Shown here in pieces: positions 1-8,934 of a stretch of DNA of 64,000 bases (within the stretch, counting starts at the first letter, position 1; each line of letters starts with the position of its first letter). The stretch comes from Sphingomonas populi. Its GTDB lineage: Bacteria; Pseudomonadota; Alphaproteobacteria; Sphingomonadales; Sphingomonadaceae. Both the position numbers and the translations under genes were made by a program. Where the stretch lies: NCBI RefSeq assembly GCF_004208535.1, contig NZ_SGIS01000023.1, positions 18,229 through 82,228 on the forward strand, written 5' to 3'. The notes below the pieces were generated by a model, which made no database searches, was not told the DNA's origin, and was given only the letters and a program-made list of their open reading frames with translations.

Positions 1-1440
1 TTCCTTGAGCTTGGACTCGGCGGCGATCTTGTCCTTCTCGGCCACCCAGCGCGTGGTGAGTTCGGCGGATTGCTGTTCGAGATTGGCGAGTTCGCCCTCC
101 AGCGTGGCGAGCCGGTCACGCGAGGCGTCGTCGCTTTCGCGCTTCAGCCCCTCGCGCTCGATCTTGAGGCGCAGGATGCGGCGGTCGAGCGTCTCGATCT
201 CCTCAGGCTTGCTCTCCACCTCCATGCGAATCCGGCTGGCGGCCTCGTCCATCAGGTCGATCGCCTTGTCGGGCATGAACCGATCAGTGATGTAGCGGTT
301 GCCGAGCGTCGCCGCCGCGACGATCGCGCCATCGGTGATGCGGACGCCGTGGTGAAGTTCGTACTTCTCCTTGAGGCCGCGCAGGATCGAGATCGTGTCC
401 TCGACGGTTGGCTCGCCGACGAACACCGGCTGGAAACGGCGTTGGAGCGCGGCGTCCTTCTCGACATATTTGCGGTACTCATCGAGCGTGGTCGCGCCGA
501 CGCAGTGAAGCTCACCACGCGCGAGCGCTGGCTTGAGCAGGTTGGACGCGTCCATCGCGCCGTCGGTCTTGCCGGCGCCGATCAGCGTGTGCATCTCGTC
601 GATGAACAGCACCACCTGACCTTCGGCTGCCTTGACCTCGTCGAGCACGCCTTTCAGCCGCTCTTCGAACTCGCCGCGATATTTCGCGCCGGCGATCAGG
701 CTGCCCATGTCGAGCGCCATCAAAGTGCGGTCCTTGAGCGTATCGGGCACGTCGCCATTGGCGATGCGCAGCGCAAGGCCCTCGGCGATCGCGGTCTTGC
801 CGACGCCGGGTTCGCCGATCAGCACGGGGTTGTTCTTGGTACGGCGCGCGAGGATCTGGATGGTCCGGCGGATTTCCTCGTCGCGGCCGATCACCGGATC
901 GAGCTTGCCGTCGCGCGCCGCCTGCGTGAGATCGCGCGCGAACTTCTTGAGCGCGTCGTAGCGGTCCTCGGCGGAAGCGGTGTCGGCGGTGCGGCCGCCG
1001 CGAAGCGCGTTGATCGCGGTGTTGAGCGCCTCGGCCTTCACGCCGGCGGCTTGCAGCGCCTTGCCCGCCGCCGTGTTGAGCGACAAGGCCAGCGCGACCA
1101 GCAGCCGCTCGACCGTGACGAAACTGTCGCCGGCTTTCTGCGCGATCTGCTCGGCCTGGTCGAGCACGCGCACCAGATCATTGTCGAGCCCCGGCGAGCC
1201 TTGCGCGCCGCTGCCCGACACCGCCGGGATTTTCGACAGCGCGAGATCGGTCTCGGTGAGCGCGCGCTTGGCATCGCCGCCAGCGGACTGGATCAGCCCC
1301 GAGGCCATGCCCTGCTCGTCCTCCAGCAGCGCCTTCAGCAGATGTTCGGGCGCGATCCGCTGATGGTTCATGCGGATCGCGACGGTCTGCGCCGATTGCA
1401 GGAAGCCCTTGGCGCGGTCAGTGAATTTTTCGAGATTCAT
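1..1440 (-). CDS. clpB: Chaperone ClpB, N-terminal 480 residues (cut by window edge)
   Basis: ClpB is the AAA+ disaggregase that works with DnaK to rescue aggregated proteins in the cytosol. The reading frame starts at the ATG ending at 1440 ([15 protein letters not shown]) and runs off the left edge. Visible are the Clp N-domain (about residues 1-145, with [15 protein letters not shown]), the first nucleotide-binding domain with Walker A GEPGVGKT near residue 206 and Walker B VLFIDEMH near 277, the pore-loop region [15 protein letters not shown], and the start of the coiled-coil middle domain near 410-480. The second ATPase domain lies outside the window. A purine-rich ribosome site (AGGAGGG) sits about 8 bases before the ATG, and a heat-shock-type promoter lies just upstream. 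Family assignment is near certain; ClpA/ClpC are excluded by the long middle domain. Confidence 0.97.
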   Translation of the reverse strand, partial: MNLEKFTDRAKGFLQSAQTVAIRMNHQRIAPEHLLKALLEDEQGMASGLIQSAGGDAKRALTETDLALSKIPAVSGSGAQGSPGLDNDLVRVLDQAEQIAQKAGDSFVTVERLLVALALSLNTAAGKALQAAGVKAEALNTAINALRGGRTADTASAEDRYDALKKFARDLTQAARDGKLDPVIGRDEEIRRTIQILARRTKNNPVLIGEPGVGKTAIAEGLALRIANGDVPDTLKDRTLMALDMGSLIAGAKYRGEFEERLKGVLDEVKAAEGQVVLFIDEMHTLIGAGKTDGAMDASNLLKPALARGELHCVGATTLDEYRKYVEKDAALQRRFQPVFVGEPTVEDTISILRGLKEKYELHHGVRITDGAIVAAATLGNRYITDRFMPDKAIDLMDEAASRIRMEVESKPEEIETLDRRILRLKIEREGLKRESDDASRDRLATLEGELANLEQQSAELTTRWVAEKDKIAAESKLKE

Positions 1441-1470
1441 GTTGGTGAAATCCCTCCTTCGATGCTCGCG

Positions 1471-1505
1471 ATATGGTGTTGCACTTTTATCACACAAGGG
1501 GCGAT
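1471..1505 (-). promoter_or_regulatory. Sigma-32-like heat-shock promoter of clpB
   Basis: Reading leftward there is ATCGCCCCTTGTG, a 14-base spacer, then CACCATAT. This fits the known RpoH pattern (CCCTTGAA, 13-15 bases, CCCCATNT) with few mismatches. It ends about 30 bases before the clpB ATG, which is the expected position for the promoter of a heat-shock chaperone. Confidence 0.6.
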
Positions 1506-1566
1506 CGGCGATTGGACGAGGTTCTTCGCGCATGGTAGCGCACGCGCCGATCCACGGGATGAAACC

Positions 1567-4392
1567 ATGCGTCTCAAATCTCTCGCTCTTATCGGGACGA
1601 TGATGTTCCTTACCCAGCCCGCCCTTGCCGAAACCAAGCCAGCCCCTGTCGAGGCACTGATCCGGCAGGTCGACATTCCCTATACGCAATTCACCCTAGC
1701 CAACGGGTTGCGCGTGGTCGTCCATACCGATCGCAAGGCGCCGATCGTCGCGGTGAGCGTGTGGTATGATGTCGGTTCGAAGTTCGAGCCCAAGGGCAAG
1801 ACCGGGTTCGCGCATCTGTTCGAGCATCTGATGTTCAACGGCAGCGAGAATGCGCCGGGCGATTTCTACGCGCCGCTCAAACAGGCCGGCGGCACCGACA
1901 TGAACGGCAGCACCTATTTCGACCGGACCAATTATTACGAGACGGTGCCGAAGACCGCGCTCGACCGGGCGCTGTTCCTCGAAAGCGACCGGATGGGCTA
2001 TCTGCTCGGCGCGGTCACGCAAGCCACGCTCGACCGGCAGCGCGGCGTCGTCCAGAACGAGAAACGGCAGGGCGACAACCGGCCCTATGGCCTCGTCCAG
2101 TACAAGCAGATCGAGGGGCTGTTCCCGGCGGGCCACCCCTATGGCCACACCACGATCGGATCGATGGCCGATCTCGACGCGGCCAGCCTCGATGATGTGA
2201 AGAACTGGTTCCGCGCGCATTACGGCCCCAACAACACCGTGCTGGTGCTGGCCGGCGATATCGACGCGGCAAGCGCCAAGCCGCTGGTGGAAAAGTATTT
2301 CGGCGCGATTCCGCGCGGGCCGCAGAATGTTGCGCCCGCAGCCGCGATTCCGACGCTCGCCGTCGCCAAGTCCGAGGTGATGAAGGACCGCGTCGGCGCG
2401 ACCTTGCTGTTGCGCGCGTGGACGGTGCCGGGGGTCAACGACACCGATTCGATCGCGCTCGACGTGGCGGCGGGGGTGCTCGGCGGGCTGTCGAGTTCGC
2501 GGCTCGACGATCTTCTCGTGCGCAAGGAGAAGCTGGCGGTTCAGGTCAGCGCGCACAACAGCAGCTTCGCGCAGCTCGGCACCTTCAGCGTGCGCGCGTT
2601 GGTGCGGCCGGGGGTCGATCCGGCGCTGGTGGCGACGCGGCTCGACGCGATCGTCGCCGATTTCTTGCATAACGGGCCGAGCGCGGACGAGGTGAGCCGC
2701 TATGTCACCGAAAGCGTGTCGGGCACGATCGCCGGGCTCGAGCGGGTCGGCGGGGGCGGTGGCAAGGCGGTGACTTTGGCCGAGGGCGCGCTCTATTCGA
2801 ACGATCCCGGCTTCTACAAGAAACAGCTCGCCGATCTCGCCGCGCAGACGCCGGCGCATGTCCGCGCGGTCGCGGCGAAATGGCTGTCGCGCCCGGTCTA
2901 TGCGCTGACCGTCGAGCCGGGCGCGCGCGACGCCTATGTCGATGCGGCGGTGCCGCCGGCCGCGCCGGTCGCGGTAAAGGCCGAACCGCCGGTGAAGGGC
3001 ACGCGCGGCGCGATGCCGCCCGCCGGTGCGGCGATCGACCTGACCTATCCCAAGGTCGAGCGCACGCGGCTGAGCAATGGCATCGAGATCGTCTATGCGC
3101 AGCGCGGCGCGGTGCCGTTCACGCGCGCGGTGTTGAGCTTCGATGCCGGCTATGCCGCCGACGTGGCGGGGCGATCGGGCACCGCCAAGTTCGCGCTGGC
3201 GATGCTCAACGAAGGCACCGCGACGCGCGATGCCACCGCGCTCGCCGAAGCCAAGGAGCGGCTCGGCGCGGGGATCGGCATGGCGATGAGCGCCGACCGC
3301 ACCAACGTCTCGTTCAGCGCGCCGAGCGTCAACCTTGCGCCGGTGATCGACCTGTTCGCCGATATGGTGCGCCACCCGGCGTTCGCGCCCGCCGAGGTCG
3401 AGCGCAAGCGCGCCGAACTGCTCGCCGCCATCGCGCAGGAAGTCACCGATCCGGGCGCGCTCGCCAACCGCGTGCTACCGCCGTTGCTGTACGGCGCGGC
3501 CTCGCCCTATGCCAAGGCCAATGGCGGCGGCGATCCGGCGGCGGTCGCCGCGCTGACGCGCGACGATCTCATCGCGTTCAACGCCACATGGCTCCGCCCC
3601 GACACCGCCAGACTGTTCGTGGTGAGCGACCGGCCGCTCGCCGAGATCGCGGCGGCGTTCGAGCGCGGCTTCGGCGACTGGCAGGCTGCGGGTGCGCGCG
3701 GCGTCAAGACGTTCACCGCGCTCGCGCCGAGCGCGCCGAAGATCGTGCTGGTCGATCGCCCCGATTCGCCGCAATCGACGATCCTCGGCGCGCTGCCCAA
3801 CGGGCTCGCCGGCACCGACGAGCTGCTGCCGCTGATCACCGCCAACGATGCGCTCGGCGGCGGCTTCCTCGCGCGGATCAACATGAACCTGCGCGAAGAC
3901 AAGCATTGGGCGTATGGCGCGAGCGGCAGTTTCCAGCGGATCGAACATGCCGCGCCCTATCTGGTCAGCGCGCCGGTGCAGGCCGACAAGACCGGCGCGG
4001 CGATCGCCGAACTGCGCAAGGAACTGACCGGCTATGTCGGCGCGCAGCCGATGACCCAGGCCGAGTTCGACCGCGCGATCGCCGATGCGACGCGCTCGCT
4101 GCCCGGCAGTTTCGAAACGTCGCAGGCGCTGCTCGGCGGCATGCAGAACAACGATCTGTGGAAGCGGCCCGACGACTATTACGCGACCATCACCGCGCGC
4201 TACCGCGCGTTGACGCGCGCGCAGGTCGAAGCGGCGGCGCGTGCGACGATCGACCCGGCTCGTGCGTTCTGGGTCGTGGTCGGCGATGCGAAGGTCGTGC
4301 GGCCGCAGCTTGACAGCCTCGGCCTGCCCGTCGAGGTGATCCCCGCCGCATCGGTCGCCACCGCGCGCCGGGCGGCCGGCTTACAGGAGTGA
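1567..4392 (+). CDS. M16 family zinc metallopeptidase, two-domain, exported
   Basis: A 941-residue pitrilysin/insulinase-family (M16) peptidase that degrades peptides, probably in the periplasm. Residues 1-21 ([20 protein letters not shown]...) form a signal peptide. The inverted zinc motif is intact: His83-Leu-Phe-Glu86-His87, with a plausible distal Glu near 165 (VQNEKRQ). The N-terminal M16 half spans about residues 40-470 and a second, non-catalytic half about 490-920, the usual closed-clamshell arrangement in one chain. The ATG at 1567 was chosen because it begins the signal peptide; the open frame extends far upstream only as an antisense shadow of clpB. The gene is divergent from clpB and is followed four bases later by a small hypothetical gene. 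Confidence 0.93.
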   Translation: MRLKSLALIGTMMFLTQPALAETKPAPVEALIRQVDIPYTQFTLANGLRVVVHTDRKAPIVAVSVWYDVGSKFEPKGKTGFAHLFEHLMFNGSENAPGDFYAPLKQAGGTDMNGSTYFDRTNYYETVPKTALDRALFLESDRMGYLLGAVTQATLDRQRGVVQNEKRQGDNRPYGLVQYKQIEGLFPAGHPYGHTTIGSMADLDAASLDDVKNWFRAHYGPNNTVLVLAGDIDAASAKPLVEKYFGAIPRGPQNVAPAAAIPTLAVAKSEVMKDRVGATLLLRAWTVPGVNDTDSIALDVAAGVLGGLSSSRLDDLLVRKEKLAVQVSAHNSSFAQLGTFSVRALVRPGVDPALVATRLDAIVADFLHNGPSADEVSRYVTESVSGTIAGLERVGGGGGKAVTLAEGALYSNDPGFYKKQLADLAAQTPAHVRAVAAKWLSRPVYALTVEPGARDAYVDAAVPPAAPVAVKAEPPVKGTRGAMPPAGAAIDLTYPKVERTRLSNGIEIVYAQRGAVPFTRAVLSFDAGYAADVAGRSGTAKFALAMLNEGTATRDATALAEAKERLGAGIGMAMSADRTNVSFSAPSVNLAPVIDLFADMVRHPAFAPAEVERKRAELLAAIAQEVTDPGALANRVLPPLLYGAASPYAKANGGGDPAAVAALTRDDLIAFNATWLRPDTARLFVVSDRPLAEIAAAFERGFGDWQAAGARGVKTFTALAPSAPKIVLVDRPDSPQSTILGALPNGLAGTDELLPLITANDALGGGFLARINMNLREDKHWAYGASGSFQRIEHAAPYLVSAPVQADKTGAAIAELRKELTGYVGAQPMTQAEFDRAIADATRSLPGSFETSQALLGGMQNNDLWKRPDDYYATITARYRALTRAQVEAAARATIDPARAFWVVVGDAKVVRPQLDSLGLPVEVIPAASVATARRAAGLQE

Positions 4393-4396
4393 CGTG

Positions 4397-4696
4397 ATGG
4401 CGACGGTCGATGGACAGTGGAATATCGTGGTACGCACGCCGCTCGGCGAACAAAAGGCGATGCTGAGCGTGGCAAGCGCCGGCACGAGCTTCACCGGCGA
4501 TCTGAGCGGCGCGCTCGGCTCGGTGGAGGTCAAGGACGGCACCGTCGATGGCGATACGCTCGCCTGGGTGATGTCGATCACCTCGCCGATGCCGATGACG
4601 CTCGAATGCACCGCTACGGTGGAAGGCGACACGCTGACCGGATCGGTCGGCGCGGGCGCGCTGGGCAGCTTCCCGGTCTCGGGGACGCGCGCGTAA
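4397..4696 (+). CDS. Small conserved hypothetical protein, 99 residues
   Basis: I do not recognise a named family. The protein (MATVDGQWNIVVRTPLGEQK...) has no signal peptide. Alternating polar/hydrophobic strands and glycine/serine turns suggest a small beta-barrel or lipocalin-like fold, which is inference only. A ribosome site CAGGAG lies 7 bases before the ATG at 4397; a GTG at 4394 is in frame but too close to that site. The gene starts 4 bases after the M16 peptidase stop, so the two are probably co-transcribed. A strong hairpin follows it. Confidence 0.75.
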   Translation: MATVDGQWNIVVRTPLGEQKAMLSVASAGTSFTGDLSGALGSVEVKDGTVDGDTLAWVMSITSPMPMTLECTATVEGDTLTGSVGAGALGSFPVSGTRA

Positions 4697-4704
4697 CGCG
4701 GGAT

Positions 4705-4767
4705 CACCCTCCCTCTCCCGTTGGGAGAGGGAAGGGGCCCGCCCGGCAAAGCCGGGTGGGAAGGGTG
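4705..4767. repeat. Double-hairpin intergenic repeat, possible terminator
   Basis: Two perfect stems lie in tandem: CCCTCTCCC-gtt-GGGAGAGGG at 4711-4731 and CCCGGC-aaa-GCCGGG at 4742-4756, enclosed by CACCCT (4705-4710) and AGGGTG (4762-4767). This resembles the dispersed palindromic elements common between genes of sphingomonads and xanthomonads. It probably also terminates transcription from the peptidase operon. There is no T-run, so termination is inferred. No second copy was seen in the window. Confidence 0.65.
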
Positions 4768-4795
4768 AGGGCGATGCACGAAGGCGCCCTTGATT

Positions 4796-4813
4796 TGTAC
4801 GGCTACCTGTACA
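4796..4813 (+). promoter_or_regulatory. YefM operator: paired TGTAC(A/G) hexamers
   Basis: TGTACG (4796-4801) and TGTACA (4808-4813) are spaced exactly 12 bases centre to centre. The E. coli yefM-yoeB operator is known to consist of TGTACA-core repeats with 12-base centre spacing. The second hexamer runs into a TATA-like -10 sequence (CATATA), so repressor binding would block the promoter. It lies 28 bases before the yefM ATG. Confidence 0.75.
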
Positions 4814-4840
4814 TATAACAGCCTGAACGGAGGCTCGAAT

Positions 4841-5104
4841 ATGCAGGTTGTGACGTACACGGACGCGCGCGCCAATCTTAAGGACGTGATGGAGCAGGTC
4901 GTCGAGGACCATGAAGAGGTTGTCGTCACGCGCAAGAACGGCAAGCCGGTGGTGATGGTGTCGCTCGATGCGTGGAACGCGATTCAGGAAACGATGCACC
5001 TGCTATCCACCCCGGCCAACGCGCGCGCGCTACGCGAGTCGATCGCACAGCTCGATGCCGGCAAGGGCGTGGAACGTGAGTTGATCGAGATGGCGGACGC
5101 GTGA
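4841..5104 (+). CDS. yefM: Antitoxin YefM (Phd/YefM family)
   Basis: An 87-residue antitoxin and autorepressor. The N-terminal half (MQVVTYTDARANLKDVMEQV) is the Phd/YefM DNA-binding and dimerisation fold, and VTRKNGKPVVMVSLDAWNAI is a characteristic signature. The acidic C-terminal tail (about residues 55-87) is the part that wraps and inhibits the toxin in the family. The ATG at 4841 is preceded by AACGGAGG with good spacing; the longer open frame upstream would cross the operator and is rejected. The stop overlaps the toxin start by 4 bases (GTGA), so translation is coupled. Regulation is by binding of the complex to the paired TGTAC(A/G) site upstream. Confidence 0.92.
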   Translation: MQVVTYTDARANLKDVMEQVVEDHEEVVVTRKNGKPVVMVSLDAWNAIQETMHLLSTPANARALRESIAQLDAGKGVERELIEMADA

Positions 5105-5367
5105 GACTGGTCTTCTCCGACCTGGCGTGGGAGCAATATCAATATTGGATCAACGCCGATCCCAAAGTGTTCGAGAAGCTCAACGCGCTCATCGCCGAAG
5201 CTCGGCGCAGTCCTTTCAAGGGCAAAGGCAAGCCCGAGCCGCTGCGGGGCGATCTATCGGGATGGTGGTCGCGGCGACTCACCGAAGCTGACCGGCTGGT
5301 GTACCGGATCTCGGGCAAGGCGCCCGACCAGCAACTCGAAATCGCGCAATGCCGGTTTCATTACTGA
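5101..5367 (+). CDS. yoeB: Toxin YoeB (RelE/YoeB mRNA endonuclease)
   Basis: An 88-residue ribosome-dependent mRNA interferase that cleaves mRNA in the A site when free of YefM. It starts with GTG inside the yefM stop codon. Family features seen: LVFSDLAWEQYQYW near the N-terminus, the basic segment SPFKGKGKPEPLRGDLSGWW at about residues 40-60, the conserved RLTEADRLVYRI, and the C-terminal CRFHY, which holds the catalytic His and Tyr of YoeB. The length equals that of typical YoeB (84-90 residues) and nothing is missing, so the pair is probably functional. Confidence 0.93.
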   Translation: MRLVFSDLAWEQYQYWINADPKVFEKLNALIAEARRSPFKGKGKPEPLRGDLSGWWSRRLTEADRLVYRISGKAPDQQLEIAQCRFHY

Positions 5368-5436
5368 ACCCGCAGCGATAGCGCGCCCCGCCGATTTGAC
5401 CTTTCGCCCGCCACCGCCACGGCTTACCTAGCGGGC

Positions 5437-6762
5437 ATGCTCAAGCACATCCTGCGTATCGTCCTGATCCTGATCGTCATCGCGATCCCGGTCGGCTATT
5501 GGATCAGCCGGCCCGATACGGCGAAGCTGCCGTTCGAGGCCGTCACCGGCAAGCGGCCGAACATCAGCCAGCCGCGCAACCAGATGTTCCCGACGATCCG
5601 CATCGCCAAGCCGATCGGCTGGGGGAATACCATGCCGACGCCCGCCGCCGGGCTTCAGGTTCAGCCGTTCGCGCGTGATCTCAAGCATCCGCGCTGGCTG
5701 TACCGGCTGCCCAACGGCGACGTGCTGGTGGCGGAGACCGATTCGCCGCCGCGCAAGGCGAGCGGCATCAAGGATTGGGTGATGGGGCTGCTGATCGGCT
5801 CGGCGGGGGCGGACAGCGGCTCGGCCAACCGCATCACCTTGTTGCGCGACGCCAATGGCGATGGCGCGGCGGAGGCCCGCACGGTGCTGATCTCGGGGCT
5901 CAACTCGCCGCTCGGCATGGCGCTGGCGGGGGGCTATCTCTACATCGCCAACACCGATGCCTTGGTGCGCGTGCCGTTCACGCCGGGCCAGACCAAGATC
6001 ACCGCCAAGCCCGAGACCGTCGTCACCTATCCGGGCGGCGGCAACCATTGGGCGCGCGGGCTGCTCGCCGCGCCCGACGGCTCGCTGTACGTCTCGGTCG
6101 GATCGTCGAGCAACATCGCCGACAACGGCCTCGACGCCGAGACCAACCGGGCGAACATCCTCCAGGTCGATCCGGTCCACAAGGCGTTCCGCATCTATGC
6201 GGCCGGCTTGCGCAACCCGCAGGGGATGGCGTTCGCGCCGCAGGGTGGCCTGTGGGTGGTCGTCAACGAACGCGACATGATGGGCTCCGACCTGTCGCCC
6301 GATTACATGACCCAAGTCGAACTGGGCGATCACTTCGGCTGGCCGTGGTTCTATTGGGGCGGCTATATCGATCACCGCGTCCAGCCCGAAAATCCGGCGT
6401 TGCAGGAATATTCGAAGCGCCCCGATTACGCGCTTGGGCCGCACGTCGCCGCGCTTGGCCTCGCCTTCGCGACCGACGCCAAGCTCGGGCCGAACTTCGC
6501 CAACGGCGCGTTCGTCGGCGAGCATGGCTCGTGGAACCGCGTGCCGGCATCGGGCTACAAGGTCGTCTACGTGCCGTTCGCGGACAACGGCTTCCCCGCC
6601 AAGGGCGCGCGGCCGGTCGATCTGCTGACCGGCTTCCTCGACGACAAGGGCCAGGCACGCGGACGGCCGGTCGGGGTCATCACCGACAAGGCGGGCGCGC
6701 TGCTGGTGGCGGATGATGTCGGCAACACCGTCTGGCGGGTGAGTGCCAAAACGGGAGGCTGA
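5437..6762 (+). CDS. PQQ-dependent sugar dehydrogenase-like protein (sorbosone dehydrogenase family)
   Basis: A 441-residue protein of the glucose/sorbosone dehydrogenase beta-propeller family, membrane-anchored and facing the periplasm. One hydrophobic segment (HILRIVLILIVIAIPVGYWI, about residues 3-22) is an uncleaved anchor or signal. Propeller signatures include LKHPRWLYRLPNGDVLVAET, YPGGGNHWARGL, GLRNPQGMAFAP and the GEHGSWNR motif near residue 365; RNPQGMAF and EHGSWNR are typical of the sorbosone dehydrogenase branch. Substrate and true PQQ use are unproven. The gene stands alone between yoeB and a small regulator; its ribosome site is weak. Confidence 0.87.
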   Translation: MLKHILRIVLILIVIAIPVGYWISRPDTAKLPFEAVTGKRPNISQPRNQMFPTIRIAKPIGWGNTMPTPAAGLQVQPFARDLKHPRWLYRLPNGDVLVAETDSPPRKASGIKDWVMGLLIGSAGADSGSANRITLLRDANGDGAAEARTVLISGLNSPLGMALAGGYLYIANTDALVRVPFTPGQTKITAKPETVVTYPGGGNHWARGLLAAPDGSLYVSVGSSSNIADNGLDAETNRANILQVDPVHKAFRIYAAGLRNPQGMAFAPQGGLWVVVNERDMMGSDLSPDYMTQVELGDHFGWPWFYWGGYIDHRVQPENPALQEYSKRPDYALGPHVAALGLAFATDAKLGPNFANGAFVGEHGSWNRVPASGYKVVYVPFADNGFPAKGARPVDLLTGFLDDKGQARGRPVGVITDKAGALLVADDVGNTVWRVSAKTGG

Positions 6763-6782
6763 TCGCGAGGCCGACCGTGCTG

Positions 6783-6850
6783 TGTATCAATGTGGCACGA
6801 ATGTATCAGGCGCGCGCGATTCGTCGCAATGGGGTAAACCGGTAGTTTAC
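6783..6850 (+). promoter_or_regulatory. Operator-like repeats upstream of the small regulator
   Basis: Two direct copies of TGTATCA (6783-6789 and 6802-6808) are followed by a perfect inverted repeat GTAAAC-CGGTA-GTTTAC (6834-6850). These occupy the promoter region of the regulator starting at 6933 and could be its own operator. Confidence 0.4.
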
Positions 6851-6932
6851 GAACCCGCGCAAACTGCCAATATTGCGTAAAATCTAGACCCGTGACGGAA
6901 TCCGGGCGTGTCAGTGAGTGCGCGAGGGGCTG

Positions 6933-7418
6933 ATGGGGACGCGTGTTACCACCAATACGGCCAAAATGGCCGAGAACTGGCGCGTCGCGATGACCGCGCT
7001 GAGCAACCAGTTCCTGACGACGCATCGCGCCCTGTCCGAGACGATCCAGCTCGGGCCGACCGAAACGCTGATCTTCCTGACGATCTCGGTCGCCAATGTG
7101 CAGCGGGTGATGCGCGAACGCGCAATCCCGCCCGAGCTGCGCGGCACGACGCCGCTGCCGCCCGAAGCCAGCGTGCCGATTTCGCGCAACGCGATCTCCG
7201 CCGCTACCGGATTGCCGCGCGAGACGGTGCGGCGGCAGGTCGCCAACATGATCGCGCGCGGCCTCATCGTCGAAGACCCGCGCGGCGGCGTGACGCCACC
7301 GCCCGACATCATCTCGGCGGGCGGGTTTGAGCCCGTGCTCGAAGGGCTGATGACCGAATTCGCGCGGACGGTGGAGACGTTGTGCCGCACCGGCGCGCTG
7401 GCGGTCGGGCACGACTAG
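6933..7418 (+). CDS. Small winged-helix regulator-like protein
   Basis: A 161-residue cytosolic protein. Residues about 82-117 (ISRNAISAATGLPRETVRRQ...) read as a helix-turn-helix of the Crp/MarR type: recognition-helix pattern GLPRETVRRQVANMI followed by the wing (GLIVEDPRGG). The N-terminal part is helical without a recognisable ligand domain. ATG 6933 is chosen for the GAGGGG ribosome site just upstream; an in-frame GTG at 6918 is the alternative. Its stop TAG interlocks with the stop of the convergent HxlR gene in the shared tetranucleotide CTAG. The target is unknown, perhaps its own palindromic promoter. Confidence 0.65.
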   Translation: MGTRVTTNTAKMAENWRVAMTALSNQFLTTHRALSETIQLGPTETLIFLTISVANVQRVMRERAIPPELRGTTPLPPEASVPISRNAISAATGLPRETVRRQVANMIARGLIVEDPRGGVTPPPDIISAGGFEPVLEGLMTEFARTVETLCRTGALAVGHD

Positions 7419-7843
7419 GCCAAAGCGATCGCCAGATCGGCGAGCGGCACGCCTGTCCCGGCATCGACCACCACCGGCACGATCTCGCGGCCCGTGCCCG
7501 CCTCGACCGGCTGCGTCATCGCGCCGCCGCCGAAATGCTTGCGCGCCCACCCGCCCAGCGCATGCAGCACTGGCAGATAATCGCGCCCCGCCTCGGTCAG
7601 CACATAGTCGTCGCGCGGCGGGTGATCGCTGTAGCGCCGCCGCTCGAGCATCCCCGCCGCGACCAAAGCCGCGAGCCGCCGCGTCAGGATGTTGGGCGCG
7701 ATCCCTAAGCTCTTCTGGAACTGGTCGAAGCGCGTCTGCCCGAGCCCCGCATTGCGCAGGATCAGCATGCTCCACGTATCGCCAGCGCGGGCGAGGCCGC
7801 GCCCGACCGGGCAGGGTCCAAAGGAAAGTTCGTCGATGTCCAT
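7415..7843 (-). CDS. HxlR family transcriptional regulator
   Basis: A 142-residue winged-helix regulator. The HxlR signature is clear: CPVGRGLARAGDTWSMLILR at the N-terminus, then RFDQFQKSLGIAPNILTRRL (recognition region), the wing with RRRYSDHPPRDDYVLTEAG, and an C-terminal effector or dimer tail. Family members sense quinones, aldehydes or redox stress, often through the N-terminal Cys, which is present (CPVG). It is divergent from the SDR gene at 7906, with an inverted repeat between them, so it very probably represses that SDR. Confidence 0.9.
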   Translation of the reverse strand: MDIDELSFGPCPVGRGLARAGDTWSMLILRNAGLGQTRFDQFQKSLGIAPNILTRRLAALVAAGMLERRRYSDHPPRDDYVLTEAGRDYLPVLHALGGWARKHFGGGAMTQPVEAGTGREIVPVVVDAGTGVPLADLAIALA

Positions 7844-7855
7844 TGCAGAAAGATA

Positions 7856-7883
7856 GTCACATCACTATTAAAACGCAAGTGAC
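7856..7883. promoter_or_regulatory. Inverted repeat between HxlR gene and SDR gene
   Basis: GTCAC (7856-7860) and GTGAC (7879-7883) form an inverted repeat with 18 bases between them, including an A/T-rich core, in the 62-base divergent intergenic region. HxlR proteins bind such sites beside their own genes, so this is the likely operator. Confidence 0.45.
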
Positions 7884-7905
7884 ATCGCACAACGGAGATT
7901 CCCCC

Positions 7906-8730
7906 ATGACCCAAGCCTCGACCAACCCCCTCAACCAAACCGCCCTCATCACCGGCGCCTCGACCGGCATCGGCGCGGTCTACGCCGACCGGCTCGCCAA
8001 GCGCGGCTACGACCTGATCCTCGTCGCCCGCGACGCCGCCCGCCTGAAAACGCTCGCCGAACGCCTCCGCGCCGAGACCGGCCGCACCATCACCGTCCAG
8101 CGCGCCGATCTCACCGCCGCCGCCGATGTCACCGCCGTCGCCGCTACGCTGACCGACGACGCGCGCATCACCCTGCTCGTCAACAACGCCGGCATGGCGA
8201 TTGACGGCGACCTCCTCACCGCCCCCGCACAAGACGTCGAACGCCTGATCGCGCTCAACATCACCGCGCCGACGCTGCTCGCGCAGGCCGCCGGCAAGGC
8301 GTTCGTCGCGCGCGGTGCCGGCTCGATCATTAACCTAGCCTCGGTGCTGGCGCTGATCCCGGAGGCGTTCGAGGGCGTCTATTCGGGCACCAAGGCCTAT
8401 CTGCTCAACATCAGCCAGAGCCTGTCCGCCCAATATGCCGCCAAGGGCCTCTACGTGCAGGCGGTGCTGCCCGGCGCCACCCGCACCGAGATCTGGGAGC
8501 GCGCGGGCCAGGACGTCGAGTCCTTCCCGCCCGAGATCGTGATGGCGGTCGACGATCTCGTCGATGCCGCCTTGGTCGGCTTCGACGCGCGCGAGACCGT
8601 GACGATCCCGCCGCTCGCCGACGAGCATCTGCCGCACTGGAACGCGATGCAGGCCGAACGCGCCGCGCTCGCGACCGTGCTCAGCCGCCGCGATCCCGCC
8701 GCGCGCTACGCGGGGCCAGCCCGCGCCTGA
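7906..8730 (+). CDS. SDR family NAD(P)-dependent oxidoreductase
   Basis: A 274-residue classical short-chain dehydrogenase. Motifs: cofactor loop ALITGASTGIGAVYA at about residues 12-26, NNAG near 92, the catalytic Ser in SIINLASVLAL, and YSGTKAYLLN with catalytic Tyr and Lys. The Arg in the ILVARDAARL segment suggests NADPH preference, which is inference. The ATG at 7906 follows ACGGAG. It is alone on its strand opposite an HxlR regulator, an arrangement common for inducible aldehyde/ketone reductases. The true substrate is unknown. Confidence 0.9.
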   Translation: MTQASTNPLNQTALITGASTGIGAVYADRLAKRGYDLILVARDAARLKTLAERLRAETGRTITVQRADLTAAADVTAVAATLTDDARITLLVNNAGMAIDGDLLTAPAQDVERLIALNITAPTLLAQAAGKAFVARGAGSIINLASVLALIPEAFEGVYSGTKAYLLNISQSLSAQYAAKGLYVQAVLPGATRTEIWERAGQDVESFPPEIVMAVDDLVDAALVGFDARETVTIPPLADEHLPHWNAMQAERAALATVLSRRDPAARYAGPARA

Positions 8731-8795
8731 GCGACCGGGCGCGCCGCGCGACCCCGCCGGCGCGCCCGCTTGCCGCCCCGCCGCGGTCGCTCGCG

Positions 8796-8934
8796 GCGGT
8801 CTCGCGTGCCATCGAAATCTTCAATCCGTCGAGCGTGCGCAAGATTGAGCTCGCGGGTTCAGTCCACCAGATGCCGGGACTGAACACATACCGCGATCAC
8901 AAATGGGTGTTCTACCTTAAAGCGTTGGCTGGGT
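8796..8934 (+). other. Possible C-terminal gene remnant at accessory-region junction
   Basis: An open stretch ending at the TAG at 8932-8934 translates to IEIFNPSSVRKIELAG... and ends in HKWVFYLKALAG. The composition looks protein-like, yet there is no start or upstream partner. It overlaps the 3' end of the DUF2889 gene on the other strand. I cannot name a family; it may be the cut end of a gene left by an insertion. Confidence 0.25.

Noticed and set aside
70..1566. Upstream extension of the M16 peptidase frame on the plus strand
   Set aside because: It is the antisense strand of clpB; the signal peptide begins at 1567.
1696..3375. 559-codon open frame on the minus strand opposite the M16 peptidase
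   Set aside because: Arginine- and histidine-rich antisense translation of a high-G+C gene; the plus-strand frame has complete family motifs.
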